NCBI RefSeq assembly: GCF_022869165.1
Contig: NZ_CP094929.1
Coordinates: 2,108,001 to 2,172,000, forward strand
Direction: 5' to 3'
Source: Sphaerochaeta associata
GTDB lineage: Bacteria > Spirochaetota > Spirochaetia > Sphaerochaetales > Sphaerochaetaceae
Length of the DNA: 64,000 nucleotides
In this document: piece after piece, positions 18,270 through 26,481 of the stretch
Layout: each line of letters begins with the position of its first letter
Position numbering within the stretch: position 1 is the stretch's first letter
The notes under the pieces: generated by a model
Database searches by the model: none
What the model saw: only the letters and a program-made list of their open reading frames with translations
What the model was told of the DNA's origin: nothing
Translations under genes and position numbers: made by a program

Positions 18270-18274
18270 GGGCT

Positions 18275-18318
18275 GATTCTCCCCATTTGCGAGAAAGCTC
18301 CGATTCTCTCCATTTGCG
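18275..18318. repeat. Two 17-bp direct repeats next to the folC promoter
   Basis: GATTCTCCCCATTTGCG (18275-18291) and GATTCTCTCCATTTGCG (18302-18318) differ at one base and are offset by 27 bases. The second copy abuts the -35 of the folC promoter, suggesting an activator-binding site. Confidence 0.55.
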
Positions 18319-18347
18319 TTGACCAAAACAGGAGTTGCGTCTACAGT
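18319..18347 (+). promoter_or_regulatory. Promoter for the folC-rqcH operon
   Basis: TTGACC (18319-18324), a 17-base spacer and TACAGT (18342-18347). It gives a leader of about 15 bases containing GAGG before the ATG at 18369. Confidence 0.5.
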
Positions 18348-18368
18348 TTACGACGAGGTATATACTAC

Positions 18369-19736
18369 ATGGTAATTTCGTGCTTTCACGATGTAGTCCG
18401 CTTCATGGAGAGTTTTACCAATCTAGAGAAGCAGACGACGCATTATACAACCAGAACGTACCGCTTGGACCGCATGCACTCCCTGCTTGCCTACCTGGGT
18501 CACCCTGAGCTGTCATTCAAGAAAATCCATCTGGCTGGATCAAAAGGCAAGGGCTCGACTGCAAGCTACCTTGCCAGTGCACTGACTGCTTTGGGCTATA
18601 AGACAGGCCTCTATCTCTCCCCCCACCTGGTGGACTACCGCGAGCGTTTCAGCCTCAGTGGAACATTTTTCAACGACGACCTGCTGGTGCAGACCGGAAT
18701 AGAACTGCAGGAACAGTTGAATGGATTTCATTTTTCAGACCAGTGGGGAGAGACCGATCCGACTACCTTCGAACTCTACACCGCCTATGCCTATCTGCTC
18801 TTCAAGAACAGCGGCTGTGAATGGGCTGTCATCGAAACCGGCTTGGGCGGACGGTTGGATGCAACCAACACCATTGTTCCCGAGGCATGCGTGCTCTGCC
18901 CAATCGAGCTCGAACATACCAAAATCCTGGGCGATACCATCGAGAAAATTGCAGCAGAGAAAAGTAAAATCATAAAAGCGGGAGTGCCCGTGTTCATCGG
19001 ATTTGAAGAGGATGCGGCCATGTCGGTCTTCCTTGCCGAAGCACAAGCGCAAAAGAGTGAAACCCACCTGCTTTGCGACGCCATCGAATCGCTTTCGAGC
19101 AAGACCACCACCGAGGGTGAGCTTGTGCAGTATGCATGGAAGGATGGAAGAAAGGAGCAATTGCTGCTTTCGATGCGCGGCGGTGTACAGGCACAAAACA
19201 GCGCCCTCGCCCTGCTCGTGCTCAGGACCTTGGGACTGTATAGCGACAAGGTCCTGCCGGCCATCGAGAAGAACCAGATTCCCGGCCGCTTCCAGCAGCT
19301 GGCCGTCTCTCCCTGCCTGTATGTAGACGGGGCTCATACCACCCACTCGCTGCAGGCGCTGCTGCAGAGTTTCAAATCATTGCATGGCTCTTCTGATAAG
19401 AATACCATCATCTACGGGGCTCTGGAGGACAAGGACCACCGGCATATGGCAAACCTTGTACTCGACCATTTCCAGCAAATAATCATCAGCAGACCCGGAA
19501 CCTATAAAAAGAGTGACATCACCGGCATGTTTGCGTTGTTCAACACCCTGGCGGAGCAACGGTCCCACAGCTATCAGATTCTGTTGATCGAAGACAACAT
19601 GGAAGCGCTCAAGGCTGCGTACAAGATGACTGCGGATACCGATGCCATCCTGGTTTGCGGATCATTCTACCTCGCCGGCGGGGTGAAAGCCGCCTTTGAG
19701 CAGATACGGAGTGCCTATGAGTCTCAACTGGCGTGA
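18369..19736 (+). CDS. folC: Bifunctional dihydrofolate synthase / folylpolyglutamate synthase
   Basis: This 455-aa Mur-ligase-fold enzyme ATP-dependently adds glutamate to dihydropteroate and folates. HLAGSKGKGSTASYLASAL is the ATP loop, GLYLSPHLVDYRERF the folate loop, and ETGLGGRLDATN the conserved central motif. YVDGAHTTHSLQALL marks the C-terminal domain. ATG 18369 is preferred since FHDVVRFMESFTNLEK matches the usual family N-terminus. It is the first gene of a four-gene run; the following gene starts inside its last 20 bases. Confidence 0.93.
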   Translation: MVISCFHDVVRFMESFTNLEKQTTHYTTRTYRLDRMHSLLAYLGHPELSFKKIHLAGSKGKGSTASYLASALTALGYKTGLYLSPHLVDYRERFSLSGTFFNDDLLVQTGIELQEQLNGFHFSDQWGETDPTTFELYTAYAYLLFKNSGCEWAVIETGLGGRLDATNTIVPEACVLCPIELEHTKILGDTIEKIAAEKSKIIKAGVPVFIGFEEDAAMSVFLAEAQAQKSETHLLCDAIESLSSKTTTEGELVQYAWKDGRKEQLLLSMRGGVQAQNSALALLVLRTLGLYSDKVLPAIEKNQIPGRFQQLAVSPCLYVDGAHTTHSLQALLQSFKSLHGSSDKNTIIYGALEDKDHRHMANLVLDHFQQIIISRPGTYKKSDITGMFALFNTLAEQRSHSYQILLIEDNMEALKAAYKMTADTDAILVCGSFYLAGGVKAAFEQIRSAYESQLA

Positions 19737-21150
19737 AATAGCGCTCATCCTTGAGGAGCTTCCCTTGGTCGGAAGTTCGCTTCAGCAAACCATCCAACAC
19801 GATTTCCACTCGCTGAGTTGGAACTTCTACCACCAACAGGCTGGTCGGTGGACGCTCTACACTGAGCTTGGAACTCCTTTTTCCCGTCTGCATCTGGCAA
19901 GCGAGGCCCTGAGCATCGCCCAACAAGGGAAAACGGCCAAGCTGCAGCGATTCATCCAGTTTCTCAGAGCCAATGTGGAAGGTTCCAAGGTGATCGAGGT
20001 CTCCCAGCATGGCTGTGACCGCCTTGTGTTTCTCAAGCTGGACAACCATGGTACGATTCTGCATCTCTATCTGCGTTTCTACAGCGGTCCGGGGGCCAAC
20101 ATCATCATCACCGATGAGCAAGACATCATTTTGGAGCTCCTCTACCGCCGTCCCGGCAGAGGGGAGCAGAACGGACTGCCGTTCTTGTTGGGAGAGCCAA
20201 AAACAGATGTCGACGACTCCTTCACCGTCAGGCCTCGTACCGACTCCTCGTTCAATCGCCAGATCGAGCAGGAGTACGGCAGCCAAAGCAACGAGCTGAC
20301 CTTTCAGGAACTCCAGCACAAGGTGCAGGCCAAGCGCGACCGCGAGCTGAAAACACTCAGAACCACCTTGGCCAGTCAGATGCACACACTCAAAGCCAGT
20401 GAAGGGTATGAGCGGCATAAACAGACGGCTGACCTGCTCAGCGCCTACCAACATCTTTTGCAGGACAACCAGAGCAGTATAGAACTTGAGGATTGGGAAA
20501 CCGGGTATACACGGGTCATTGAACTTGAACCCAAACTCAAGGGAAGGGAGAACATCCTTCTCTACTACGATAAGTATCAGAAAGCCAAGGGTGCATATGA
20601 GAATGCCCTGACCGAGGTTGAGAAGGCGAAAGAACAGCTTGATGAGTGCGAAGCTCACTATGCTCGACTTCTCGACCCTTCCATGGAGCAACAGGCGGCC
20701 GTCAGGGCGATGAAGCGCGAACTTGCAGGATCCCTGACCAAGCAGCAGGATGCACATCAGACTCCGGGCCTGACCATCCAAAGCGGACAGTTCACCCTGC
20801 TGGTCGGCCGAAATGCAAAGGAGAACGACGAATTGCTCCGCCGCTATGCCAGAGGCAATGATTACTGGATGCATACCCGCGATGTCCCCGGAGGGTATGT
20901 TTTCATTAAATACCTCAAGAATAAAACAGTTCCCTTGGAGGTCCTCCTCGATGCTGCAAATCTGGCCATCGTATTCAGCAAGGCGAAAAAAGAGGGAAAA
21001 GCCGACCTCTATTACACCCAGGTCAAACACCTGAGAAGGGCGAAAGGCGGAAAGACCGGCTTGGTGTTGCCAACCCAGGAAAAAAACTTAAGTGTAACAC
21101 TGGACGAAACCAGGCTGGCACGATTACTTTTGGAAGATGACAATGCTTGA
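19717..21150 (+). CDS. rqcH: RqcH/Rqc2-type NFACT ribosome-quality-control protein
   Basis: A 477-aa NFACT protein. Family members bind stalled 50S subunits carrying peptidyl-tRNA and recruit tRNA-Ala to add C-terminal alanine tails. The NFACT-N domain (1-170) carries the Asp-Arg pair D101-R102 in GCDRLVFLKL, equivalent to the pair needed for tailing in B. subtilis RqcH. A coiled-coil section with many E and K residues (about 190-330) follows, then the NFACT-R domain with YWMHTRDVPGGYVFIK and VKHLRRAKGGKTGLVL. At 477 aa it is shorter than the roughly 570-aa Bacillus form. ATG 19717 follows GGAG; it overlaps folC by 20 bases. Confidence 0.9.
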   Translation: MSLNWREIALILEELPLVGSSLQQTIQHDFHSLSWNFYHQQAGRWTLYTELGTPFSRLHLASEALSIAQQGKTAKLQRFIQFLRANVEGSKVIEVSQHGCDRLVFLKLDNHGTILHLYLRFYSGPGANIIITDEQDIILELLYRRPGRGEQNGLPFLLGEPKTDVDDSFTVRPRTDSSFNRQIEQEYGSQSNELTFQELQHKVQAKRDRELKTLRTTLASQMHTLKASEGYERHKQTADLLSAYQHLLQDNQSSIELEDWETGYTRVIELEPKLKGRENILLYYDKYQKAKGAYENALTEVEKAKEQLDECEAHYARLLDPSMEQQAAVRAMKRELAGSLTKQQDAHQTPGLTIQSGQFTLLVGRNAKENDELLRRYARGNDYWMHTRDVPGGYVFIKYLKNKTVPLEVLLDAANLAIVFSKAKKEGKADLYYTQVKHLRRAKGGKTGLVLPTQEKNLSVTLDETRLARLLLEDDNA

Positions 21151-21991
21151 ATCCCAACACCACATGATTTTTTACCCGGAAGACCGTACAAAGCTTGATG
21201 CATGCACAAAAAGAAGAGCTTGCACGACCGAAAAACGCTCGTTGCCAACCGCTATCCTGATACCTCACGCTTCCTACTCCATGGCTTGTGAGGCACTGCA
21301 TCGGTCATTCGAGCAGGCCCAGGATCTCAAGCCTTCAACGGTTGTTTTTCTCGGTCCTTTGCATCAGGAAGTGCTGGCTGAGCATGAGCCCGCCTTCCTC
21401 TTCACCCCTCAGTCGGAAAGCATCGCCATTGCCTCTCATATCCATCACTTTGACATCACGCTGGCTGCCGACCTCAACACTCGATTTGCCGGCCATGTGA
21501 TGAGCGAGGACAGTTATTTCACCGAAGAGCCGGCACTCGAGCTGACCCTCCCCTTCATACAAAGCTATTTTCCGGATGTTCCGGTGCTTGCCCTTCTCTG
21601 CGGCAACTGCGATAAGGAGAGACTTGCCACGTATGCAAAGGTGCTTGAACATTGTACCAATGCACAGAACAATGTGCTGTTCATCGTATCGGCCAATGCA
21701 AACGCCCTTCTGCCCGCAACCGAGGCTGCAAAGCATGCTGCGGCATTTATAGAAACACTGAAGCAAGGATCCAGCCTAAGAGAGGGTCTTCGCATGCACA
21801 CCATCAGCAGCTGCAACACCGCCGGTTTGGATGCAATCGGCAGGCAGAGGTGGGGCCGACAAGGTTGGAATATCTTGGGGATGTTCTTACGTGGAAGAGA
21901 GCATGCAAGCATCAGTGCAGAACCCGATGAGAATGAAAAACGCGTCTGGCACATCAGTGCCGTACTAGGAGCCCACCATGCGAACCAATGA
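21143..21991 (+). CDS. Memo-family protein (AmmeMemoRadiSam system protein B-like)
   Basis: A 282-aa member of the Memo family, a fold related to class III extradiol dioxygenases but of uncertain function. Candidate metal-site residues are His in LIPHASYSMACEAL, His in FLGPLHQEVL and Cys in SSCNTAGLDAIG. EEPALELTLPFIQ is the other conserved patch. In many genomes Memo sits with AMMECR1 and a radical SAM gene; neither is next to it here. ATG 21143 has GGAAG 7 bases upstream and overlaps the rqcH stop; the family is divergent, so the assignment is fairly but not fully sure. Confidence 0.75.
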   Translation: MLESQHHMIFYPEDRTKLDACTKRRACTTEKRSLPTAILIPHASYSMACEALHRSFEQAQDLKPSTVVFLGPLHQEVLAEHEPAFLFTPQSESIAIASHIHHFDITLAADLNTRFAGHVMSEDSYFTEEPALELTLPFIQSYFPDVPVLALLCGNCDKERLATYAKVLEHCTNAQNNVLFIVSANANALLPATEAAKHAAAFIETLKQGSSLREGLRMHTISSCNTAGLDAIGRQRWGRQGWNILGMFLRGREHASISAEPDENEKRVWHISAVLGAHHANQ

Positions 21992-23453
21992 AACCTTTGA
22001 ACACGAAATAGATGGAAAACCCATGCGCCTGATCGTCATCGGCGGACAGAGTATGGAACTGCCCACCTATCTTTTACAAGGGGAAAAGGCGCAAGGGTAT
22101 GTATACAAAGATGGAGCACTGAAAAGCTGGTTTTGGAAAGGTTTGACGGTGGTCGACGGCAAGCGCTGCCTCTATTTCGATCCGTTGGACATCTTCGCTT
22201 TCGAGCAGATTGCCAGTACAAAGCGAGACCGTGCCCTACATTTGGTACGAGATTTGGCAAAGGCCCTGATGCTCCTGCCCTCCTCCTTTCTGGACCTGAG
22301 CAGCGGCATCCTTCCGCTGTGGAGAATATGGGGCGTCGAGGATGGAAGCCTGCTCATTCTACCCCAGGATGTAGCAGACCTCTTTGCATCCTGTGCCGAC
22401 GAACAGATGCGCTTCTTCCATATCGGAGCTTGGGTTCACCATGGCATACACGCCCCCTTCTCCCTAATCGACCAACTCACGTCCTTTCTCTACTTTGCCG
22501 CCACAGGATTTCCTCCCTTCGCCGATAAGAACACCCGTGAGGATGCCTTCCGGCCGCTTCCGCTCAATCTATGCCCGGTCAACCTCGATAAAGCCACCAC
22601 CGCCTTCATCGACAAGACGTTGTCCTTGAGCCTGACAAAAATGCGTGATTTCACCGGTAATCAAGAGAGTCAGAAAGCGCTCTCGCACTTCCTTGAGCAA
22701 ACCGAGCGGCTGGAGTGGAACCTTCCAAACCTGGAGCACGCCAAAAAGCGGGAGGATTTATATGAGGTGGGGGCATGCGCTTCATTTTTGGATGCCCAAA
22801 AGAAGCGGGCGAAACGCAAGATATTCTGGAGAAAGAAAGGTTGGATCGTCATCACCGTGGCGGTTAGTGTTTTCGCAATAGCATACTTCACCACCAGCCG
22901 CATCCGCATCGCACTCACTCCCCCGTATACAGCCGGCATGAGCCCTATTACCTTGATCGAGGAGTTCTATGCCGGCCAAAATGCACTGGATCTGCAGAAA
23001 ATGGAAGCCTCGCTTGCAAAGAAGACAAAAAACCCGGCAAGCATGGAGGTGACCAATCTGTTTGTCACCCGACAGACAAGACAGGCTTATGAGGGGATCA
23101 ACACCCAGATAGATCCGAACCGCTGGATCAGCGAAGGAAAGCCTGCCATCCTTGAAGGAACCTTCCTCTATGGGGTTGCCGACATCTCTGTACGAGCAAT
23201 CAATGAAAGCACCTACCTTGCGACCGGCGTTCTTTACACCCCTTACTCCTACCAGGATGAGAGCGAGAGAGCCGAGCAAACGGAAAAAGGCATACCAATA
23301 TACACCTACCGTCTCGAGCAACAATTCACCATCGAGATGGGTAAGCGCGGGTGGTATGAGATTACGGACATCAGCTCTGTCGGGGTTCAGTCATTGGGAA
23401 AAATCGTGGTTCCTACCTATTCGAGAACTGAAGGTAGCGCTCAATCTCGTTGA
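21978..23453 (+). CDS. Single-pass membrane protein of unknown function, possible degenerate kinase-like N-domain
   Basis: 491 aa. Residues 1-270 are cytoplasmic, a basic stretch KKRAKRKIFWRKK precedes one membrane helix (about 288-306), and the C-terminal 185 residues are extracytoplasmic. The N-domain looks faintly like a protein-kinase C-lobe: RALHLVRDLAKALMLL, then ILPQDVADLFASC, then LYFAATGFPPFADKNTRED, which resembles the Y-x-L-x-T-G-x-x-P-F stretch. HRD and DFG motifs are absent, so it would be a pseudokinase if the match is real. The start follows AGGAG and overlaps the Memo-like gene by 14 bases; the end overlaps miaA convergently by 41 bases. Function not recognised. Confidence 0.7.
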   Translation: MRTNETFEHEIDGKPMRLIVIGGQSMELPTYLLQGEKAQGYVYKDGALKSWFWKGLTVVDGKRCLYFDPLDIFAFEQIASTKRDRALHLVRDLAKALMLLPSSFLDLSSGILPLWRIWGVEDGSLLILPQDVADLFASCADEQMRFFHIGAWVHHGIHAPFSLIDQLTSFLYFAATGFPPFADKNTREDAFRPLPLNLCPVNLDKATTAFIDKTLSLSLTKMRDFTGNQESQKALSHFLEQTERLEWNLPNLEHAKKREDLYEVGACASFLDAQKKRAKRKIFWRKKGWIVITVAVSVFAIAYFTTSRIRIALTPPYTAGMSPITLIEEFYAGQNALDLQKMEASLAKKTKNPASMEVTNLFVTRQTRQAYEGINTQIDPNRWISEGKPAILEGTFLYGVADISVRAINESTYLATGVLYTPYSYQDESERAEQTEKGIPIYTYRLEQQFTIEMGKRGWYEITDISSVGVQSLGKIVVPTYSRTEGSAQSR

Positions 23454-24373
23454 GAATCGAACTCTTATCTTCGGGATCGAACCACTTTGCATCAGTAAAA
23501 CTCTTGAAGAACGTCATCTGCCGCTTCGCATAGAAGCGGCTGTTTCGTTCAATCTGGTCGGCAATGATGGAATGAGACCACTCGCCGTGTTCCATGGCCT
23601 GGAAAAAATTCACGATATCCTATTCCTTGAAGGCCGGGCCACCAAGACTCTGCACCCATTCTTAACAGGCCACGGATCTCATCAACCAGACCCTCGTCGA
23701 ACATGGCTTGCACCCGGAGGTTGAGCCTGTGCCTAAGAACCTCGCTCTGGCGATAGAGGCCTATGACCAAGGGCCGCATGCCATTGCGTGGCGTGGTAGG
23801 AAGGGAAAAACTGCTCAGCGGCCGACGGCAAGTCTCCCAGACCTCGAGAGCACGGCTTACCCGGTACATATCACTGGGGTGGATGCGCCCGGCACTGACG
23901 GGATCGACGTGCTGCAGGTATTGGTACGCCCAGGTCCTGCCTTCCTGTTCAATACGTTGAGCCAATGCATTGCGAATGGTTTCATCACTGGGAGGGGCTT
24001 CACTGAGCCCGTAGAGAAAGTGCTTGAAGTAGTAGGCGGTTCCCCCGCTGATCACAGGAATTTTTCCCTGCTCGTGAATCAGAAGACAGGCCTTGTCGGC
24101 TTCCTCGATGAAGTTGCCGACCGAGAACTGCTGCCAGGGGTCGCGAATGTCGATCAAGTGGTGTTCAATGGCACAGCGGACCGCCTGGGATGCCTTGGCG
24201 GAACCAATATCGAGATAGCGGTAGACTTGAATCGAATCTGCATTGATAACAGAAAACCTCTGCGGATCAAGATCCAGCAGAAGTTCTGTCTTTCCGACCC
24301 CCGTGGGGCCGAAGATGAAAATACTGTGTTCGAATGCGTTACTCTTCGTCGGGTGTTTCGAAATGGATTTCAC
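23413..24373 (-). pseudogene. miaA: tRNA dimethylallyltransferase gene with a frameshift
   Basis: MiaA transfers a dimethylallyl group to A37 of tRNAs that read U-starting codons. The first frame, from a GTG at 24373, has FIFGPTGVGKTE, INADSIQVYR, GSAK, PVISGGTAYY and GLQGIGYREF. It then runs off family sequence (to a stop at 23549) at a run of six A on the plus strand, 23603-23608. Removing one base restores the normal C-terminus (FQAMEHGEW, then RNSRFYAKRQMTFF, ending at 23413). The gene overlaps the 3' end of the omega subunit gene by 35 bases. Either the protein is truncated by about 66 residues, or slippage at the homopolymer or a sequence error explains it. Confidence 0.85.
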
Positions 24374-24542
24374 CTTTCAGAGCTCTCGTGAGGACTTCAC
24401 TGACAATCTTGCCATTGTTCTCCTCGATTTCTTTTCCGCCGCATCCGGGATTGCTCAGGATATTCGCCTCTTTGATCGCCACGCAAGTAATCTGATAGAT
24501 ATTGCCCTCATAATCAATAAGGCTGTTCAATGGAATGCTCAC
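24339..24542 (-). CDS. rpoZ: DNA-directed RNA polymerase omega-like subunit, spirochaete type
   Basis: This short 67-aa protein has the omega-like pattern IPLNSLIDYEGNIYQITCVAIKEA followed by EENNGKIVSEVLTRALKGEI, in which the KIVS-ALxE element matches the conserved omega helix. Omega helps assemble and stabilise the beta-prime subunit. It is preceded by AAGGAG and runs directly into miaA. The assignment rests on recall of spirochaetal omega proteins and on size, so it is less certain than for canonical RpoZ. Confidence 0.6.
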   Translation of the reverse strand: MSIPLNSLIDYEGNIYQITCVAIKEANILSNPGCGGKEIEENNGKIVSEVLTRALKGEIHFETPDEE

Positions 24543-24621
24543 CGTTCAACTCCTTGTCCCTAAAAGACGGTAATAATACAACTCTCTTATCATAGAGATT
24601 TTCCCTAAAAATGTACAGACC

Positions 24622-25089
24622 TTAGAAAACCTGACGGTAGCCGAAGCGTACATACTGCCTGACCATGTCCTGAACCACCGGATCGACTGCCGTTCCTTGA
24701 GCGGTTATCCAAGGCAGATACGAGCCCTCCACAAAGACAATTCCCCTGGAGAAGAGGAACTCATAGGAAAGTGAAAGAGCAAACCCCAACCCCAGCTCAT
24801 AGCCGACGTCCGACTCCCATCCTATGCGGGCCTTCATACCCAGGCCGATCATCACCGGAGAGAGATGTGCGAGCCTGTAGAGCATCGTCGTCTCTACGCT
24901 GGGAGTCTTGAAGGACGGCTGGGTCGTCGGCAGACTCAAAGCCAAGTTCTGCTCAAAGGTTCTGCTGAGCATTCCCACCTCCACGCCGGTTGACATCAAC
25001 GATTGGGAAACTCCTGCATAGGGTCTTGCCCATAGGCTGAAACTTCCCAGAAGGAGGATGATGACAAGCGTAGTTCTAGCGTGCTTCAC
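24622..25089 (-). CDS. Small exported protein, probably outer-membrane associated
   Basis: 155 aa. A signal peptide (VKHARTTLVIILLLGSFSLWA) precedes a region rich in alternating hydrophobic residues and glycine (IGLGMKARIGWE, YELGLGFALSLSYEF), ending in aromatic FGYRQVF, which is typical of small beta-barrel proteins. GTG 25089 is chosen because GGAGG stands 9 bases upstream and the signal peptide then starts at the N-terminus; an ATG at 25122 would add a non-signal extension. It overlaps the kinase gene by 14 bases. No specific function recognised. Confidence 0.65.
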   Translation of the reverse strand: MKHARTTLVIILLLGSFSLWARPYAGVSQSLMSTGVEVGMLSRTFEQNLALSLPTTQPSFKTPSVETTMLYRLAHLSPVMIGLGMKARIGWESDVGYELGLGFALSLSYEFLFSRGIVFVEGSYLPWITAQGTAVDPVVQDMVRQYVRFGYRQVF

Positions 25090-25600
25090 GGGCCCTGGCC
25101 TCCTTGATGATGAGCCGGGCAACTTCCTCGGCTTCCAATGCGGAGGTATCGATCACCATGTCCGCAAACGATGTGTCGCTGTTGTCGATGTCGTACAGCC
25201 GCTTGTACCGTGCACTGTCGTTGGCGTCACGACGCCTTGTCTGTTCGAGGCGCTCTTCAAGGGAGCCTCCCTCCCGTTGGGTAATCCTGCGGGCCCGCTC
25301 GAGTGAACTTGCAGTGAGGTAGATCTTCAAGTCCGCCTCCTTGAGCATCCAGATGGCCAACCGGCTGCCCAATACACAATTCGGCTGGGCCAAGGCCATC
25401 TCAACCTGCCGCCGGTCCACTTCAAGGTCGAACTCATCACTCTCCTCTGCCATTCTGCAGAATGTCCAGAACTCTATGCCCTTCTCTTCGCTGAGTGTAC
25501 GGAAAGTAAAATTTATCATGGGATACCCCAGTTCTTCAGCCACCATGTGCGAGACCGTGGTATTTCCACAACCGCTCTTTCCACTAATAGCAATACGCAC
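25076..25600 (-). CDS. cmk: Cytidylate kinase-like protein (short form)
   Basis: This 174-aa P-loop kinase has GKSGCGNTT at residues 7-15, the DRR-containing VDRRQVEMALA segment, GSRLAIWML and an RARRITQREGG lid. It matches the compact Cmk type (AAA_33/cytidylate kinase-like) that phosphorylates CMP/dCMP, as in archaea and many spirochaetes. The GKSGCGNTT loop has Asn where Lys/Ser is usual, a known variation in this group. It sits 11 bases after yicC in the murC-yicC-cmk run. Nucleotide preference is inferred from family. Confidence 0.8.
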   Translation of the reverse strand: MRIAISGKSGCGNTTVSHMVAEELGYPMINFTFRTLSEEKGIEFWTFCRMAEESDEFDLEVDRRQVEMALAQPNCVLGSRLAIWMLKEADLKIYLTASSLERARRITQREGGSLEERLEQTRRRDANDSARYKRLYDIDNSDTSFADMVIDTSALEAEEVARLIIKEARAREAR

Positions 25601-25611
25601 ACAATCCCCCG

Positions 25612-26481
25612 TTACTCAATGTTCCGAATTTGTTCGCGAATATTCTCCAGGCCGTCCTTCATCTTGACCACCTGGATGTTCAGTTCAACCATCTGGCTCT
25701 TGCTGCCGATGGTATTGATCTCCCTATTCATCTCCTGACAGAGAAAGTCAAGGCGCTTGCCTACCGGTTCTTCTTTTTCAAGCAACGAGAAGTACTCCTT
25801 CAAGTGTACCCCCAGGCGCTTGATCTCCTCATGCACCGAATACTTTACAAGCATGACCGCCACTTCCTGCAGAATCCTGTTCTCGTCATAGTTCTGGTCG
25901 CCCAGCATCTCGTTGAACCGAGCACGCAAGGTATCCTTGACCATCTGCTCCAACTCATTCGCATGGCTCTTGACCACTTGAAGACCGTCGTTGACGATGC
26001 CTCCCAACCGGGCGAGATCACGCTTGGTGGACTCACCCTCCCGCAGCTTGCTCTCATTGAACTGAGATAAGGCAGTCTCGAGTGTTTGAAAGAGAACCAG
26101 GCGATACCGTTCGCTGTCGTTGCCCTTCAAACTTACCAGCACTCCCTCGCTGCCCAGGTAATCGGCAAGTTGGGGTTTGAGAGCCTTGCCCGAGAGAGCG
26201 GCAATCGTTGCAAAGGCTTGGGTGTAGTTCTTCACCGCCTGCTCATCCACGTGCAACGCTACATCGCTTGACAGGTTCTTGACACGGATGTTGACTTCCA
26301 CATGGCCCCTACTGGCGACCTTGGCGATGTATTTGTCGATTTCCATCTCATAGGGGGCAAGCATGTATGGAATATTGTGATTGATATCCAAGTAACGATT
26401 GTTGTACGACTTCAGCTCCACGGCAAGCTGGAACTGCTCGCCTACGGATTCACTGTAACCGTACCCGGTCATGCTCTTCAT
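25612..26481 (-). CDS. yicC: YicC-family endoribonuclease
   Basis: A 289-aa protein with the conserved YicC start MKSMTGYGYSE, then VELKSYNNRYLDINHNIP, and the C-terminal KRLDFLCQEMNREINTIGSKS stretch that defines the family. Members studied in E. coli are endoribonucleases. ATG 26481 has GGAG upstream and overlaps the murC stop as ATGA, indicating coupling. Its location between murC and a cytidylate kinase is similar to the common yicC-gmk pairing. Confidence 0.93.
   Translation of the reverse strand: MKSMTGYGYSESVGEQFQLAVELKSYNNRYLDINHNIPYMLAPYEMEIDKYIAKVASRGHVEVNIRVKNLSSDVALHVDEQAVKNYTQAFATIAALSGKALKPQLADYLGSEGVLVSLKGNDSERYRLVLFQTLETALSQFNESKLREGESTKRDLARLGGIVNDGLQVVKSHANELEQMVKDTLRARFNEMLGDQNYDENRILQEVAVMLVKYSVHEEIKRLGVHLKEYFSLLEKEEPVGKRLDFLCQEMNREINTIGSKSQMVELNIQVVKMKDGLENIREQIRNIE

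Noticed and set aside
18082-18276. 64-aa open frame upstream of folC
   Set aside because: No Shine-Dalgarno, overlaps the divergent promoter of the acyl-CoA synthetase, and its sequence lacks any domain or signal-peptide logic.
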